Origin: VAXT01 sp963728535
GTDB taxonomy: Bacteria > Actinomycetota > Thermoleophilia > Gaiellales > Gaiellaceae
DNA: 64,000 nucleotides
Direction: 5' to 3'
Assembly: GCA_963728535.1 (NCBI GenBank)
Contig: CAVSKK010000001.1
Coordinates: 806,001-870,000, forward strand
The position numbers and the translations under genes were made by a program. This document shows positions 54,894 to 62,662 of this stretch, piece after piece. The stretch's first letter is position 1. Each line of letters starts with the position of its first letter. Below the pieces are notes generated by a model, which did not search any database, was not told where the DNA came from, and saw only the letters and a list, made by a program, of their open reading frames with translations.

Positions 54894-55346
54894 ATGAGAC
54901 GGCGATTCGGGAGATCTGGTGTCCGTGGCAATCAGCAGACCGCGTTGCGGAAGAATTGGGCTATCCGACTCACGCTCACAGTCGTGCTCGGCATGGTCAT
55001 GCTCGCCGCGGGTTGTCGTGGGGATAGCGCAGAGCACTACGACCTCAGAGCGAGCATGGACTGCTTCGTCCAGAACGGAGATCGCGTCCACCGCGAAACG
55101 GATTCCGACTTCAAAGCCAGCGGCGGATGGCTGGTCGTCGACTACTCCGACTACGGCTTCTCGATCGCATTCGCCGCCGACGATTCTGAGGCAAAGCGGC
55201 TCCTGGAGAAGCTCACTGAAGACGTGCTCGACCTGGCGTTGGGGCCAGACGACGTTGTCCGACGCGGAAACGCAGTGTATTTCCCCAACAACAGCCGAAC
55301 GATCGAAAGCGACACACGAGAAAAGATCGAAGCCTGTCTGAAGTAA
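54894..55346 (+). CDS. Lipoprotein of unknown function
   Basis: 150 residues. After a basic start comes the hydrophobic stretch LTLTVVLGMVMLAAGC, ending in a lipobox (LAAGC). The mature part (MDCFVQNGDRVHRETD, DYSDYGFSIAFAADDSEAKRL, AVYFPNNSRTIESDTREKIEACL) is a small alpha-beta domain with a Cys near each end. ATG start with AAAGGAG eight bases upstream. Copy 2a of the tRNA-linked repeat begins right after its stop. Confidence 0.7.
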   Translation: MRRRFGRSGVRGNQQTALRKNWAIRLTLTVVLGMVMLAAGCRGDSAEHYDLRASMDCFVQNGDRVHRETDSDFKASGGWLVVDYSDYGFSIAFAADDSEAKRLLEKLTEDVLDLALGPDDVVRRGNAVYFPNNSRTIESDTREKIEACLK

Positions 55347-55497
55347 GGGAGATTCGGTGTCCGACACCTCTTAGCGTCAAGGGTAATTCGTGCCAACTTT
55401 GGAACAACCTTGGCAGTCAGCAGAGTGAAAGTTCGCTCTGCCTCCTCCTCTCGGTTTCCTGAGGTGTCGCTGAGCGCCCGTAGGCGAGTGGAACAGG
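55347..55497 (-). repeat. tRNA-linked repeat, copy 2a (truncated)
   Basis: About 150 bases that repeat the start of copies 2b and 3: GATTCGGTGTCCGACACC at 55351, TCAAGGGT at 55377-55384, a hairpin GCCAA-ctttggaacaacc-TTGGC (55392-55414), and CTCTCGGTTTCCTGAGG (55449-55465). It stops at GTGGAACAGG, where copy 2b begins, so the two form a tandem pair. The tRNA-proximal blocks are missing. Confidence 0.75.
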
Positions 55498-55760
55498 AAG
55501 ATTCGGTGTCCGACACCTCTTCGTGTCAAGGGTGATCCGTGCCAACCTTGGAACAACGTTGGCAGTCAGGCAAGCGAGAGCTCGCTCTCGAGACGGCGCC
55601 TCCTCCCTCTCGGTTTCCTGACGCGACGCTCAGACCCCGTATGCGAGCGGAACAGTGTTTGAACACACGGGCCGCTCGCAGGAGGGGGCTGAGCGGCGCG
55701 AGGCTGTGGGCGGAGCCGGGCTCTGCCCGGCGGGAGCCCGCAGCCGAACAGGGAAGCGAG
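55498..55760 (-). repeat. tRNA-linked repeat, copy 2b (left border of the island)
   Basis: Nearly full copy, next to the tRNA-Gly fragment. It has the GGTGTCCGACACC palindrome (55505-55517), the hairpin GCCAAC-cttggaacaac-GTTGGC (55541-55563), CTCTCGGTTTCCTGACG, an inverted repeat GCGAGCGG/CCGCTCGC (about 55643-55680), GGCTGAGCGGCGCGAGG and the 30-base REP-like unit at 55709-55738. With the tRNA fragment it forms a direct repeat of about 300 bases with 60252-60517. Confidence 0.8.
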
Positions 55761-55803
55761 AGCGGATGATGGGGCTCGAACCCACGACCTTCTGCATGGC
55801 AAG
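55761..55803 (-). pseudogene. tRNA-Gly 3'-half fragment (attachment-site-like duplicate)
   Basis: 43 bases identical to positions 60475-60517, the anticodon-loop-to-3'-end half of tRNA-Gly(GCC). The identity stops in the anticodon loop (on the plus strand, GCATGGCAAG and then GAACCC instead of CAGACG). Half-tRNA duplicates that begin at the anticodon loop are typical products of tyrosine-recombinase integration into tRNA genes. It cannot work as a tRNA because the 5' half is missing. Confidence 0.85.
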
Positions 55804-56023
55804 GAACCCGCGCGAACTGACTCGAACTGACTGAGGCCGACAAACCCCTCCGTTACGCGAGGCAGACGAACGGCGAAGCGTCATGAGCAGACACCAGCCG
55901 ACGCCGAAAGCTGACTCAGAAGCTGACTGCTGCGACGACGCTTGACGACTTGCACCCTGGGGATGGCGGTCATAGGCTCGGAATCCGAGCGCGTACCGCC
56001 GCGGTGGCGAGAGGAGGCTAGAC
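55804..56023. other. Left end of island, no gene seen
   Basis: 220 bases between the tRNA fragment and the first island gene. It has a short direct repeat (GAACTGACTCGAACTGACT, 55814-55832) and another pair, GCTGACTCAGAAGCTGACT (55911-55929). Such short repeats near an integration end could be recombinase arm sites. No integrase gene is present here or elsewhere in the island. Confidence 0.4.
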
Positions 56024-57154
56024 ATGGGAGACGAGATGGCAAGAGAATCCGGCGATCGATTCGACGTCGCCGTGATTGGTGCGGGCCAAGCGGGGCTCGC
56101 GCTGGGGTACTTCCTAGCGAAGGAAGGCCGAAACTTTACGATCCTCGAAGCCTCCGATTCGATTGGCTCTGCATGGCGAACCCGGTGGGACTCGCTCGTG
56201 CTGTTCACGCCCCGTCGGTACGACAGCCTTCCTGGTCTCCCATTCCCTGGCGACCCCGACGGTTACCCCGGGCGCGACGAGGTCACCACCTATCTCGACG
56301 ACTACGCCGCGAGGTTTGAGTTGCCCGTCGAGCTCAACCAACCCGTGCAGTCCGTTGCACCCGCAAACGGGGGCTTCATCGTCAACCTTGGGGCACGGAC
56401 CATCAAGGCCGGCAAGGTTGTTATCGCGACCGGTCCGTTTCAGGTCCCAAATGTGCCCGCGTTCGCCGCGGATCTCGCGTCTGACGTCGCCCAGATGCAC
56501 AGCACGGGCTACCGCCGTCCGAGCGACGTTCCCGAAGGGACCGTCGTGGTCGTCGGCGGTGGTAACACCGGATTCCAGATTGCCAGGGAACTGTCGGCGA
56601 CCCACTCGGTTCACCTTGCGATCGGATCTCGGCAGACACCGCTGCCGCAGCGAGTACTCGGACGCGATCTCTTCTGGTGGCTGACGAAAACGGGGCTCAT
56701 CAAGAAGACTGTGGAGTCGCGCATCGGGCGTCGTGCCCGAGACCGCGACACGCTAATCGGGTCGAGCTCGCGGGACGTGCAGCGTCACGGCGTTCAGGTC
56801 AAACCGAGGGTTGTGGGTGCCTCGGGCGGTGCCGTGACCTTCGAGGACGGCAGCGAGCTCGGCGTCGATGCCGTGATCTGGGCGACGGGCTACCGCTCCG
56901 AGCACGGCTGGATCGAGGTTCCCGTCTTCGACCAGAACGGCCGCCTTCTGCATCGACGCGGCGTCACCGACTATCCGGGTCTGTTCTTCCTTGGGCTAAC
57001 CTGGCAGCATACTCGCGGGTCCGCACTTCTCGGTTGGGTGAGGGACGATGCCGAGTTCATCTCTGGGCGCATCGCTGCGAACACGAACGAGCGCCCCATC
57101 CATGGGGGACTCGAAGCCGAAGCTGCCGCAACCTCGAGGAGCGTGACTTCATGA
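56024..57154 (+). CDS. Flavin-dependent monooxygenase-like oxidoreductase (CzcO/ArsO type)
   Basis: 376 residues with two dinucleotide folds: FAD site VAVIGAGQAGLALGYFLA (about 14-31) and NADPH site VVVVGGGNTGFQIAREL (about 176-192), joined by WRTRWDSLVLFTPRRYDSLPG, typical of CzcO-like proteins linked to metal or arsenic genes. The C-terminal ATGYRSEHGW and FLGLTWQHTRGSALLG close the flavin site. ATG start with GAGAGGAGG. The stop overlaps the multicopper oxidase start as ATGA. It is the first gene of the island operon. Confidence 0.88.
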   Translation: MGDEMARESGDRFDVAVIGAGQAGLALGYFLAKEGRNFTILEASDSIGSAWRTRWDSLVLFTPRRYDSLPGLPFPGDPDGYPGRDEVTTYLDDYAARFELPVELNQPVQSVAPANGGFIVNLGARTIKAGKVVIATGPFQVPNVPAFAADLASDVAQMHSTGYRRPSDVPEGTVVVVGGGNTGFQIARELSATHSVHLAIGSRQTPLPQRVLGRDLFWWLTKTGLIKKTVESRIGRRARDRDTLIGSSSRDVQRHGVQVKPRVVGASGGAVTFEDGSELGVDAVIWATGYRSEHGWIEVPVFDQNGRLLHRRGVTDYPGLFFLGLTWQHTRGSALLGWVRDDAEFISGRIAANTNERPIHGGLEAEAAATSRSVTS

Positions 57155-58920
57155 ACAAGAAGGGGCATGAAACGATCGAACGCCAAGGCGATTTCCCCAC
57201 TGGCACGAGCGGACTTCCACGCGCGGTTTCTCCCAGCGTCGTCGAACTCGCAGACGGCGATGAGACGCAACTCCACATCGGGCCGGTCGTCAAGCGAGTA
57301 GGTGATGCGGATGTTCGAATGCTCGCCTACAACGGCTCGATCCCTGGGCCGACGCTCAAGATTCCCGAAGGTGCCACCGTCACCGTCCAAGTCACGAACG
57401 AGGGCGACCTCGAGGCAACGGTTCATTGGCACGGCTTACGACTTGAGAACCGCTACGACGGCACTCATGACACGCAAGCGCCGATCCCGGTCGGGGAGAC
57501 CTTCACCTACCAGGTGCATGTCCCCGATCCCGGCGCGTACTGGTACCACCCTCACATCCGCGAGGACTATGGCCAGGAAATGGGGCTATACGGCAACATC
57601 CATGTCGTCCCAACCGGTCCGAATTACTGGCCGCCCGTCCACCGCGAGCTGTTCCTGACGCTGGACGACGTTCTCATCGAAGACGGGAAGGTCGCCGGCT
57701 TCAGTGCTTCGGAAACGACACATGTTGCTATGGGCCGCTTCGGCAACGTCATGCTCGTTTCGGGAGAGCCAGACCTCGCACTGACCGCTAGGCGCGGCGA
57801 GGTCGTGCGCTTCTACTTCACCAACACTGCCAACACCCGCGTGTTCAACGTCACGCTGCCGGGAGCTCGCATGAAGCTCGTCGGCGGAGACAGCGGCCAC
57901 TACGAACACGAGACGTTCGTAGAGGAGGTCCTCCTATCGCCGTCTGAGCGGTACGTGGTCGACGTCCTCTTCGAGCAACCAGGCGAACACGTACTCGAAC
58001 ACCGAACTCCCGAGCGCTCGTATCAACTGGCTTCGATCACGGTGACCGACGAACCCGCCGAGCAAGCTCTCGACGAACAGTTCGCCACACTCCGGACCAA
58101 CGACGACCTGGCAGCAGAGCGACAGCGAACCGCCCAATTCATGAGCGCCGCCCCGGACAAGACGCTCGCCTTAGTCGCCGAGATGGACTTCGACACGCCC
58201 GAGAACGCCGTCTACACGTGTCCGATGCATCCGAACATCGTCAGCGAGGAGGCAGGACGCTGCCCCGAGTGCGGAATGAAGCTCCTTCCGGTCGAGGCGC
58301 CGACGAGCTACGTCTGCCCCATGCATCCACAGGTCACCAGCGACGCACCCGACCGCTGTCCCGAGTGCGGAATGAAGCTCATGCCAGCACATCTAGTCGA
58401 CACGACACCCGAGCACACTGGGCACGACACGCACGCGTCTGCCGAGGATCATCACCACGAGTCACACGCGGCACACGAGAGCACGGACCCTTCCGCCCAC
58501 CAGCATGGGCACGCGCAGGGCATCGAGTGGGAAGACGACATGGTGGAAGTAAATCGGGGCACGACGGCGGAAAACATGCGCTGGAAGTTCATCGATCGCG
58601 AGACTGGCGCAGCGAACGCCGCCATCGACTGGAAGTTCCGGGTTGGCGATCAGGTCAAGATCCGCGTGGTCAACGAGATGGACTCCGATCATCCGATGCC
58701 GCACCCGTTTCATGTTCACGGCGCTGGGCGATTTCTCGTTCTTGCGCGCGACGAGGTCGAGGAGCCGAACCTCGTCTGGAAAGACACGGTGCTGGTACGC
58801 ACGGGCGAGACGGTCGACATCCTCCTGGACGTGACCAACCCGGGCCGGTGGATGGCGCACTGTCACATCGCCGAGCACCACGAGAGCGGGATGATGTTCG
58901 GCTTCGAAGTCCTGCCATGA
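57151..58920 (+). CDS. Multicopper oxidase with two internal heavy-metal-binding domains
   Basis: 589 residues. Copper ligands are complete: HWHG (about 92), WYHPHI (about 133), HPFHVHG (about 518) and HCHIAEHH (about 570). Between cupredoxin domains 2 and 3 lie two short metal-binding modules, VYTCPMHPNIVSEEAGRCPE (from about 353) and YVCPMHPQVTSDAPDRCPEC (from about 387), each followed by CGMKL-type ends. A His-rich stretch (HHHESHAAHES) follows. No signal peptide is seen, odd for a family that usually works outside the cell. Likely role: copper or other metal oxidation and resistance. Confidence 0.92.
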   Translation: MNKKGHETIERQGDFPTGTSGLPRAVSPSVVELADGDETQLHIGPVVKRVGDADVRMLAYNGSIPGPTLKIPEGATVTVQVTNEGDLEATVHWHGLRLENRYDGTHDTQAPIPVGETFTYQVHVPDPGAYWYHPHIREDYGQEMGLYGNIHVVPTGPNYWPPVHRELFLTLDDVLIEDGKVAGFSASETTHVAMGRFGNVMLVSGEPDLALTARRGEVVRFYFTNTANTRVFNVTLPGARMKLVGGDSGHYEHETFVEEVLLSPSERYVVDVLFEQPGEHVLEHRTPERSYQLASITVTDEPAEQALDEQFATLRTNDDLAAERQRTAQFMSAAPDKTLALVAEMDFDTPENAVYTCPMHPNIVSEEAGRCPECGMKLLPVEAPTSYVCPMHPQVTSDAPDRCPECGMKLMPAHLVDTTPEHTGHDTHASAEDHHHESHAAHESTDPSAHQHGHAQGIEWEDDMVEVNRGTTAENMRWKFIDRETGAANAAIDWKFRVGDQVKIRVVNEMDSDHPMPHPFHVHGAGRFLVLARDEVEEPNLVWKDTVLVRTGETVDILLDVTNPGRWMAHCHIAEHHESGMMFGFEVLP

Positions 58921-58930
58921 GAGGGGTCCC

Positions 58931-59704
58931 ATGAGCCAGCCACGACCCACCGATCCGATCGGCTCCATTGGATGGACCGAACGCACCGGCGGAGTACTGA
59001 CCGCTCGGGAATGCCTAACACTTGCCCGGCCCCTGCTGCGGGGGGAGCTCAGCATTCTTGCCGGCCGTCTCGCGATGGTGCTGCGACTGCACTCGGGACG
59101 CCGGAGTTCCGTCGATCCGGCGAGCCTGGTGCCTCCCGACTCCCCTCTCGCAAGAGATGCCGAGGTCGCTGCGCAGGACCTCTTGACACCGGCACTCCTC
59201 AACCATTCCAGTCGTGCCTACACGTGGGGCGCGGCCATCGCCGCACTTCACGGGATCACGTTCGACCGTGAGCTCCTGTACCTGGCTGCAATGTTCCACG
59301 ACACCGGGATCCCGAGCCCGGTGCCCGACGTCGACTTCACGGTTCGCAGCGCCGCGTTGGCACGCGAGTTCACCGACAGCCACCACGTTCCTGCCGATGT
59401 CCGCGAGCTCGTTGCAAACGCGATCGCCATGCACCACACCCCCGGCGTTGGCCTCGAATCCGGTGCCGAGGCCTACCTCCTATCTGCCGGCGCATCCGTC
59501 GATGTGTTCGGCCTACGCAGCAACGAGATACCCGATGCAGTCCGCCAGAGCATCGTCCAGGAGTACCCGCGGTTGGGCTTCAAGCGGGAGTTCGCCGGGC
59601 TTCTCCGAACCGAGGCCAAGCAAGTCCCTCGTGGCCGCGCCTGGTATCTGCACCGCTTCGCCGTAAGCGACCTAAGCATTCGGCTCGCGCCTTTCCGTGG
59701 TTGA
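58931..59704 (+). CDS. HD-domain phosphohydrolase-like protein
   Basis: 257 residues. The HD pattern is complete: LLNHSSRAYTWGAA (first His), LAAMFHDTGIPSP (His-Asp), and AIAMHHTPGVGLESGAEAYLLS. The HSSRAYTW context is close to cyanamide hydratase and related HD proteins rather than to ppGpp hydrolases. ATG start behind GAGAGGGG, ten bases after the multicopper oxidase stop, so part of the same operon. Confidence 0.85.
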   Translation: MSQPRPTDPIGSIGWTERTGGVLTARECLTLARPLLRGELSILAGRLAMVLRLHSGRRSSVDPASLVPPDSPLARDAEVAAQDLLTPALLNHSSRAYTWGAAIAALHGITFDRELLYLAAMFHDTGIPSPVPDVDFTVRSAALAREFTDSHHVPADVRELVANAIAMHHTPGVGLESGAEAYLLSAGASVDVFGLRSNEIPDAVRQSIVQEYPRLGFKREFAGLLRTEAKQVPRGRAWYLHRFAVSDLSIRLAPFRG

Positions 59705-59776
59705 CGTGACGGCTACCGGCAAGGGGTGCGAGCCGGCAGTTCGAAGTCTGTCGTGAACTGAAGACCGCTGGCTTCC

Positions 59777-60244
59777 TTGGCTCGGAAGATGCATTCAGGT
59801 GATGAGGACGCGAGCCTCAACCGGCTTGCCGCAAGTGCGACGACGCACTGTCTCACGGGTTGTGCGATCGGGGAGGTGCTCGGGCTGGCCATCGGCACGG
59901 CACTCGGTTGGGGCAACTTCGAGACGATCGTGCTGGCGGTCGTGCTGGCGTTCATCTTCGGCTATTCGTTTACAGCCGTGCCGCTACTGCGGTCGGGCCT
60001 CGCGCTAGGCGCCGCCCTGCCAATCGCCCTCGCCGCGGACACGTTCTCGATCACCGTCATGGAGATCGTCGACAACGCTGTCATACTCGTCATCCCGGGC
60101 GCGATGGACGCGGGGCTCGCCGACCTCCTCTTCTGGGGCAGCCTCACCTTCGCGCTCGCGATCGCATGGGTCGCGGCGTTCCCGGTCAACCGCTGGCTCA
60201 TCGCCAGAGGGCGCGGCCACGCTGTCGTCCATGGCCATCACTGA
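59777..60244 (+). CDS. DUF4396 membrane protein
   Basis: About 155 residues with four helices. The segments THCLTGCAIGEVLGLAIGTALGW, IFGYSFTAVPLLRSG, ADTFSITVMEIVDNAVILVIPGAMDAGL and FPVNRWLIARGRGHAVVHGHH are strong matches to DUF4396, found beside multicopper oxidases and copper genes. The paired Cys of HCLTGC and the His tail could handle metal. TTG 59777 or ATG 59789 may be the start. Last gene of the island; the repeat begins eight bases after its stop. Confidence 0.85.
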   Translation: MARKMHSGDEDASLNRLAASATTHCLTGCAIGEVLGLAIGTALGWGNFETIVLAVVLAFIFGYSFTAVPLLRSGLALGAALPIALAADTFSITVMEIVDNAVILVIPGAMDAGLADLLFWGSLTFALAIAWVAAFPVNRWLIARGRGHAVVHGHH

Positions 60245-60251
60245 CGCACGG

Positions 60252-60474
60252 GAGATTCGGTGTCCGACACCTCTTCGTGTCAAGGGTGATTCGTGCCAGC
60301 TTTGGAACAAGGTCGGCAGTCAGACAAAGCGAGAGCTGGCCCTCGAGAGGGTGCCCCTCTCTCGGTTTCCTGACGTGTCGCTCAGGCCCCGTATGGAGGG
60401 GGCTGAGCGGCGCGAGGCTGTGGGCGGAGCCGGGCTCTGCCCGGCGGGAGCCCGCAGCCGATCAGGGAAGCGAG
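60252..60474 (-). repeat. tRNA-linked repeat, copy 3 (3' flank of tRNA-Gly)
   Basis: Copy next to the intact tRNA-Gly, with the GGTGTCCGACACC palindrome (60259-60271), the hairpin GCCagCTT-tggaac-AAGgtCGGC (60295-60317), CTCTCGGTTTCCTGACG, GGCTGAGCGGCGCGAGG (60402-60418) and the 30-base unit at 60423-60452. Compared with copies 1 and 2b it lacks the second inverted repeat as if cleanly cut out: GTATG joins directly to GAGGGGG. Confidence 0.8.
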
Positions 60475-60547
60475 AGCGGATGATGGGGCTCGAACCCACG
60501 ACCTTCTGCATGGCAAGCAGACGCTCTACCAACTGAGCTACATCCGC
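60475..60547 (-). tRNA. tRNA-Gly (anticodon GCC)
   Basis: Cloverleaf on the minus strand: acceptor GCGGATG/CATCCGC, D-arm AGCTCAGTTGGTAGAGC, anticodon stem CTGC/GCAG around TTGCCAT, T-arm CGTGG-GTTCGAGC-CCCATC. 73 bases, CCA not encoded. Its 3' half is duplicated at 55761-55803, which marks it as an integration target. Confidence 0.97.
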
Positions 60548-60557
60548 GACTCAACCG

Positions 60558-60563
60558 AGTATA
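60558..60563 (-). promoter_or_regulatory. Candidate -10 box of tRNA-Gly
   Basis: Minus strand TATACT ends eleven bases before the tRNA 5' end and matches five of six consensus -10 bases in a GC-rich setting. The -35 region is poor. Confidence 0.45.
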
Positions 60564-60573
60564 GCCACGCTTT

Positions 60574-60978
60574 TCACGACTCACTGGCGTCGAGGGCCTC
60601 GTTCACGAGGCGGTCGGCGAGCTCGTTGTGCTCGCGGCGAACTGCTCGGTAGCTGACCTTGCCGAGCTTGCGCTCGAGGTCGTTCGCTTCGCTCCAGAGC
60701 TCCCGTAGCGCCTCGTTCTTCACCTTCCAGTCGCCGCGCATCTGGTGGACGAGGAGCTCCGAGTCGGACACGACCTCGAGCTCGTCCACGTGGAGCTCGG
60801 CGGCCCTCCTCAGCCCCTCGACGAGCCCCCGGTACTCGGCCACGTTGTTCGTCGCGACGCCGATGGTCTCCCCGTGAGCCGCCAGCACGGTGCCGTCCTC
60901 GGTCTCGAGCACGTAGCCGTAGGCCGCGGGACCCGGATTTCCGCGTGCGCCGCCATCGGTGGAGAGACGCGCCTTCAC
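60574..60978 (-). CDS. Ribonuclease HI family protein
   Basis: 134 residues. Cuts RNA in RNA-DNA hybrids. Acidic active site: Asp8 in STDGGARGNPGPAAYGYVL, Glu48 in TNNVAEYRGLVEGL, Asp71 in VVSDSELLVHQMRG, and the final Asp in HNELADRLVNEAL. This shorter form, without the basic protrusion, is the type often found as RNase HI in actinobacteria and archaea. GTG start overlaps the NIF3-like gene's stop by four bases. Confidence 0.9.
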   Translation of the reverse strand: MKARLSTDGGARGNPGPAAYGYVLETEDGTVLAAHGETIGVATNNVAEYRGLVEGLRRAAELHVDELEVVSDSELLVHQMRGDWKVKNEALRELWSEANDLERKLGKVSYRAVRREHNELADRLVNEALDASES

Positions 60979-61283
60979 GCGAGCGCGTAGAGGTCGAAGG
61001 CGGGCTCTTCATACGGGTGCGCGTCCCGAAGCGCCTGGACGACCTCGGCTTCGCATTCGGCCGGGTAGACCGTCTCCAGACGCAGCTCCGACACCCTCTC
61101 CTCACGGCCGCGCTCGCCGACCGTGGGTGCAGCGCCCTCGCCTGCGAAGAAGGTTCCCGTGCCCTCGGTGTACCAGGAGCACCGCTCGTAGTCGCCGATC
61201 CGGCCGGCTCCTGCAGCGAAGACGGCATCGCGCACGGCGTCGAGCGCCTCGGGCGGGACGAAGACGACCAGCTTGCGGTTCAC
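60975..61283 (-). CDS. NIF3/YqfO-like small protein
   Basis: About 102 residues that match the PII-like middle domain of YqfO/NIF3 proteins: KLVVFVPPEALDAVRDAVFAAGAGRIGDYERCSWYTEGTGTF split by convention into start, helix and CSW loop, then ELRLETVYPAECEAEVV and DAHPYEEPAFDLYAL, the family's ending. Stand-alone versions occur across bacteria, with no settled function. GTG start chosen to give the usual short N-terminus; frames open up to 61316. Confidence 0.8.
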   Translation of the reverse strand: MNRKLVVFVPPEALDAVRDAVFAAGAGRIGDYERCSWYTEGTGTFFAGEGAAPTVGERGREERVSELRLETVYPAECEAEVVQALRDAHPYEEPAFDLYALA

Positions 61284-61332
61284 CGTCCTGACTCTCACAT
61301 AAAGTCGCTTCGACAATCATGGGAGGCAACGC

Positions 61333-61725
61333 ATGAGCACGAATGCAAGCGCCAACACCGGCCCGCTCGGGCAACCACGGGGAGTCGGCTTCGGAATCTT
61401 CCTGTTCATCATCACGCTCGGCTTCTACGGCTGGTATTGGGTCTACAAGTCCCAGGAGGAGATGAAGCAGCACACAGGCGACGGCCTCGGCGGTGTTCTG
61501 GGCCTCGTCATCTGGATTCTCATCGGCGCAGTCAGCGCATTCGTCATCCCGTCGGAGATCGGGAAGATGTACAAAAGAGACGGGCAGGAGCCGCCGGTCA
61601 CCGGCTGGACGGGACTGTGGCTCTTCCCGTTCGGGATCCTTCTCATCCCCGCGATCGTCTGGTTCGTGAAGGTGCAGGGATCCCTCAACCGGTACTGGGA
61701 AGGGAAGGGCGCAGCGACGGCGTGA
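61333..61725 (+). CDS. DUF4234 membrane protein
   Basis: 130 residues with three helices: FGIFLFIITLGFYGWYWVYK, whose GFYGWYW motif is the DUF4234 signature, VLGLVIWILIGAVSAFVIP, and LWLFPFGILLIPAIVWFV. It ends VQGSLNRYWEGKG, also typical. ATG start behind GGGAGG. Function unknown; likely small bacterial membrane scaffold. Confidence 0.85.
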   Translation: MSTNASANTGPLGQPRGVGFGIFLFIITLGFYGWYWVYKSQEEMKQHTGDGLGGVLGLVIWILIGAVSAFVIPSEIGKMYKRDGQEPPVTGWTGLWLFPFGILLIPAIVWFVKVQGSLNRYWEGKGAATA

Positions 61726-61773
61726 GCCGGTAGAACCACTCGCGGCTACGCTCGCCGGGGAGATTGGTGGGAC

Positions 61774-62016
61774 CTAAGTAGTGGCCGGCGCGGAAGGCCT
61801 GTGGACCAGGCTCGCCGCTGACACCAGCGCCCACGCTGCTTCGAGTACGAAGAACCCCCACTGGCGCTCGTCATATGCACTTCCGGCCAGGACGACGGCG
61901 CCCGCGAGGTTGAGGACGAGGAACGGCTTGCCGCGCGGCGCCAGTAAGCCGGCCTGCGCCAGCGCGTATGCGATCAGGATCAGGAATGCACCGGTGAGCT
62001 GGATCACTTGCGCCAC
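61774..62016 (-). CDS. CBU_0592-like membrane protein
   Basis: 80 residues, three helices: IQLTGAFLILIAYALAQAG, FLVLNLAGAVVLAGSAY, and FFVLEAAWALVSAASLV. The order GAFLILIAYAL, NLAGA, EAAWALVS fits the CBU_0592-like domain. ATG start. Convergent with the DUF4234 gene, 49 bases apart. Function unknown. Confidence 0.7.
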   Translation of the reverse strand: MAQVIQLTGAFLILIAYALAQAGLLAPRGKPFLVLNLAGAVVLAGSAYDERQWGFFVLEAAWALVSAASLVHRPSAPATT

Positions 62017-62050
62017 GAAAACTCCTTTTCCGCCTTGTAGGTGACTGCAC

Positions 62051-62662
62051 CTAGGCGCGAGGGCGCTCGTCCACCCGCCGGATCCAGGCCTCCACGCGTG
62101 GGTACTTCCCGTTCAGAGCGAGGAACTCGCGAAGAATCAGGTGGAACTCCTCGGTATCGCGTTCATCGTAAATGAGCGCGTACTTCAGAAACGGGAACGC
62201 CGCGCAGTCGGCGACACCGAACTCCCCGTAGAGGTAGTCCCGCCCGGCCAGGAGCTGCTCGAACAAAAGGAGCGAACCCGTCAACTCTCGCCCGAGCCCA
62301 GCAATCCGAGCCTCGTCGGGCTCCGCCTTGGCCCGCTCGGCCTCGATCTCGTTCGGCGGCCGCTTCCAGACGCGGTTGAACCAGTCGAGAAAGACGTCGA
62401 CCTCGGCCTGACGCGCAGGATCCTCGGGCCACAGAGGAGGAACAGGAGCCTGCTCCTCCAGGTAGCGAAGGATCACCGTCGAATCCGCGACGACATCGCC
62501 GTTCTCGACGAGCACGGGTACGAGCGACTGACCGCTCAGACGCTCGACCTCGGTGCGGTCGGCCGGGTGTAGATCAGCCCAGTCCACCTCGAGCCCCTTG
62601 TGCCCCAGCGCCAGAGCGACCCGTTCGACATTCGTCGAGAACGGAATTCGATAGACGCGCAT
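62051..62662 (-). CDS. Glutathione S-transferase family protein
   Basis: 203 residues. Thioredoxin-fold N-terminal domain with FSTNVERVALALGHKGLEVDW, LVPVLVENGDVVADSTVILRYLEE (the Ser-containing glutathione-binding segment), then an all-helical C-terminal domain with YLYGEFGVADCAAFPFLKYAL. Many actinobacteria lack glutathione and use such proteins with other thiols. The ATG overlaps the stop of the methyltransferase gene (TAATG). Confidence 0.88.
   Translation of the reverse strand: MRVYRIPFSTNVERVALALGHKGLEVDWADLHPADRTEVERLSGQSLVPVLVENGDVVADSTVILRYLEEQAPVPPLWPEDPARQAEVDVFLDWFNRVWKRPPNEIEAERAKAEPDEARIAGLGRELTGSLLLFEQLLAGRDYLYGEFGVADCAAFPFLKYALIYDERDTEEFHLILREFLALNGKYPRVEAWIRRVDERPRA

Noticed and set aside
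55804..60251. Integrase or transposase in the tRNA-Gly island
   Set aside because: The four genes account for nearly all of the island, and none has recombinase motifs. The remaining gaps are too short.
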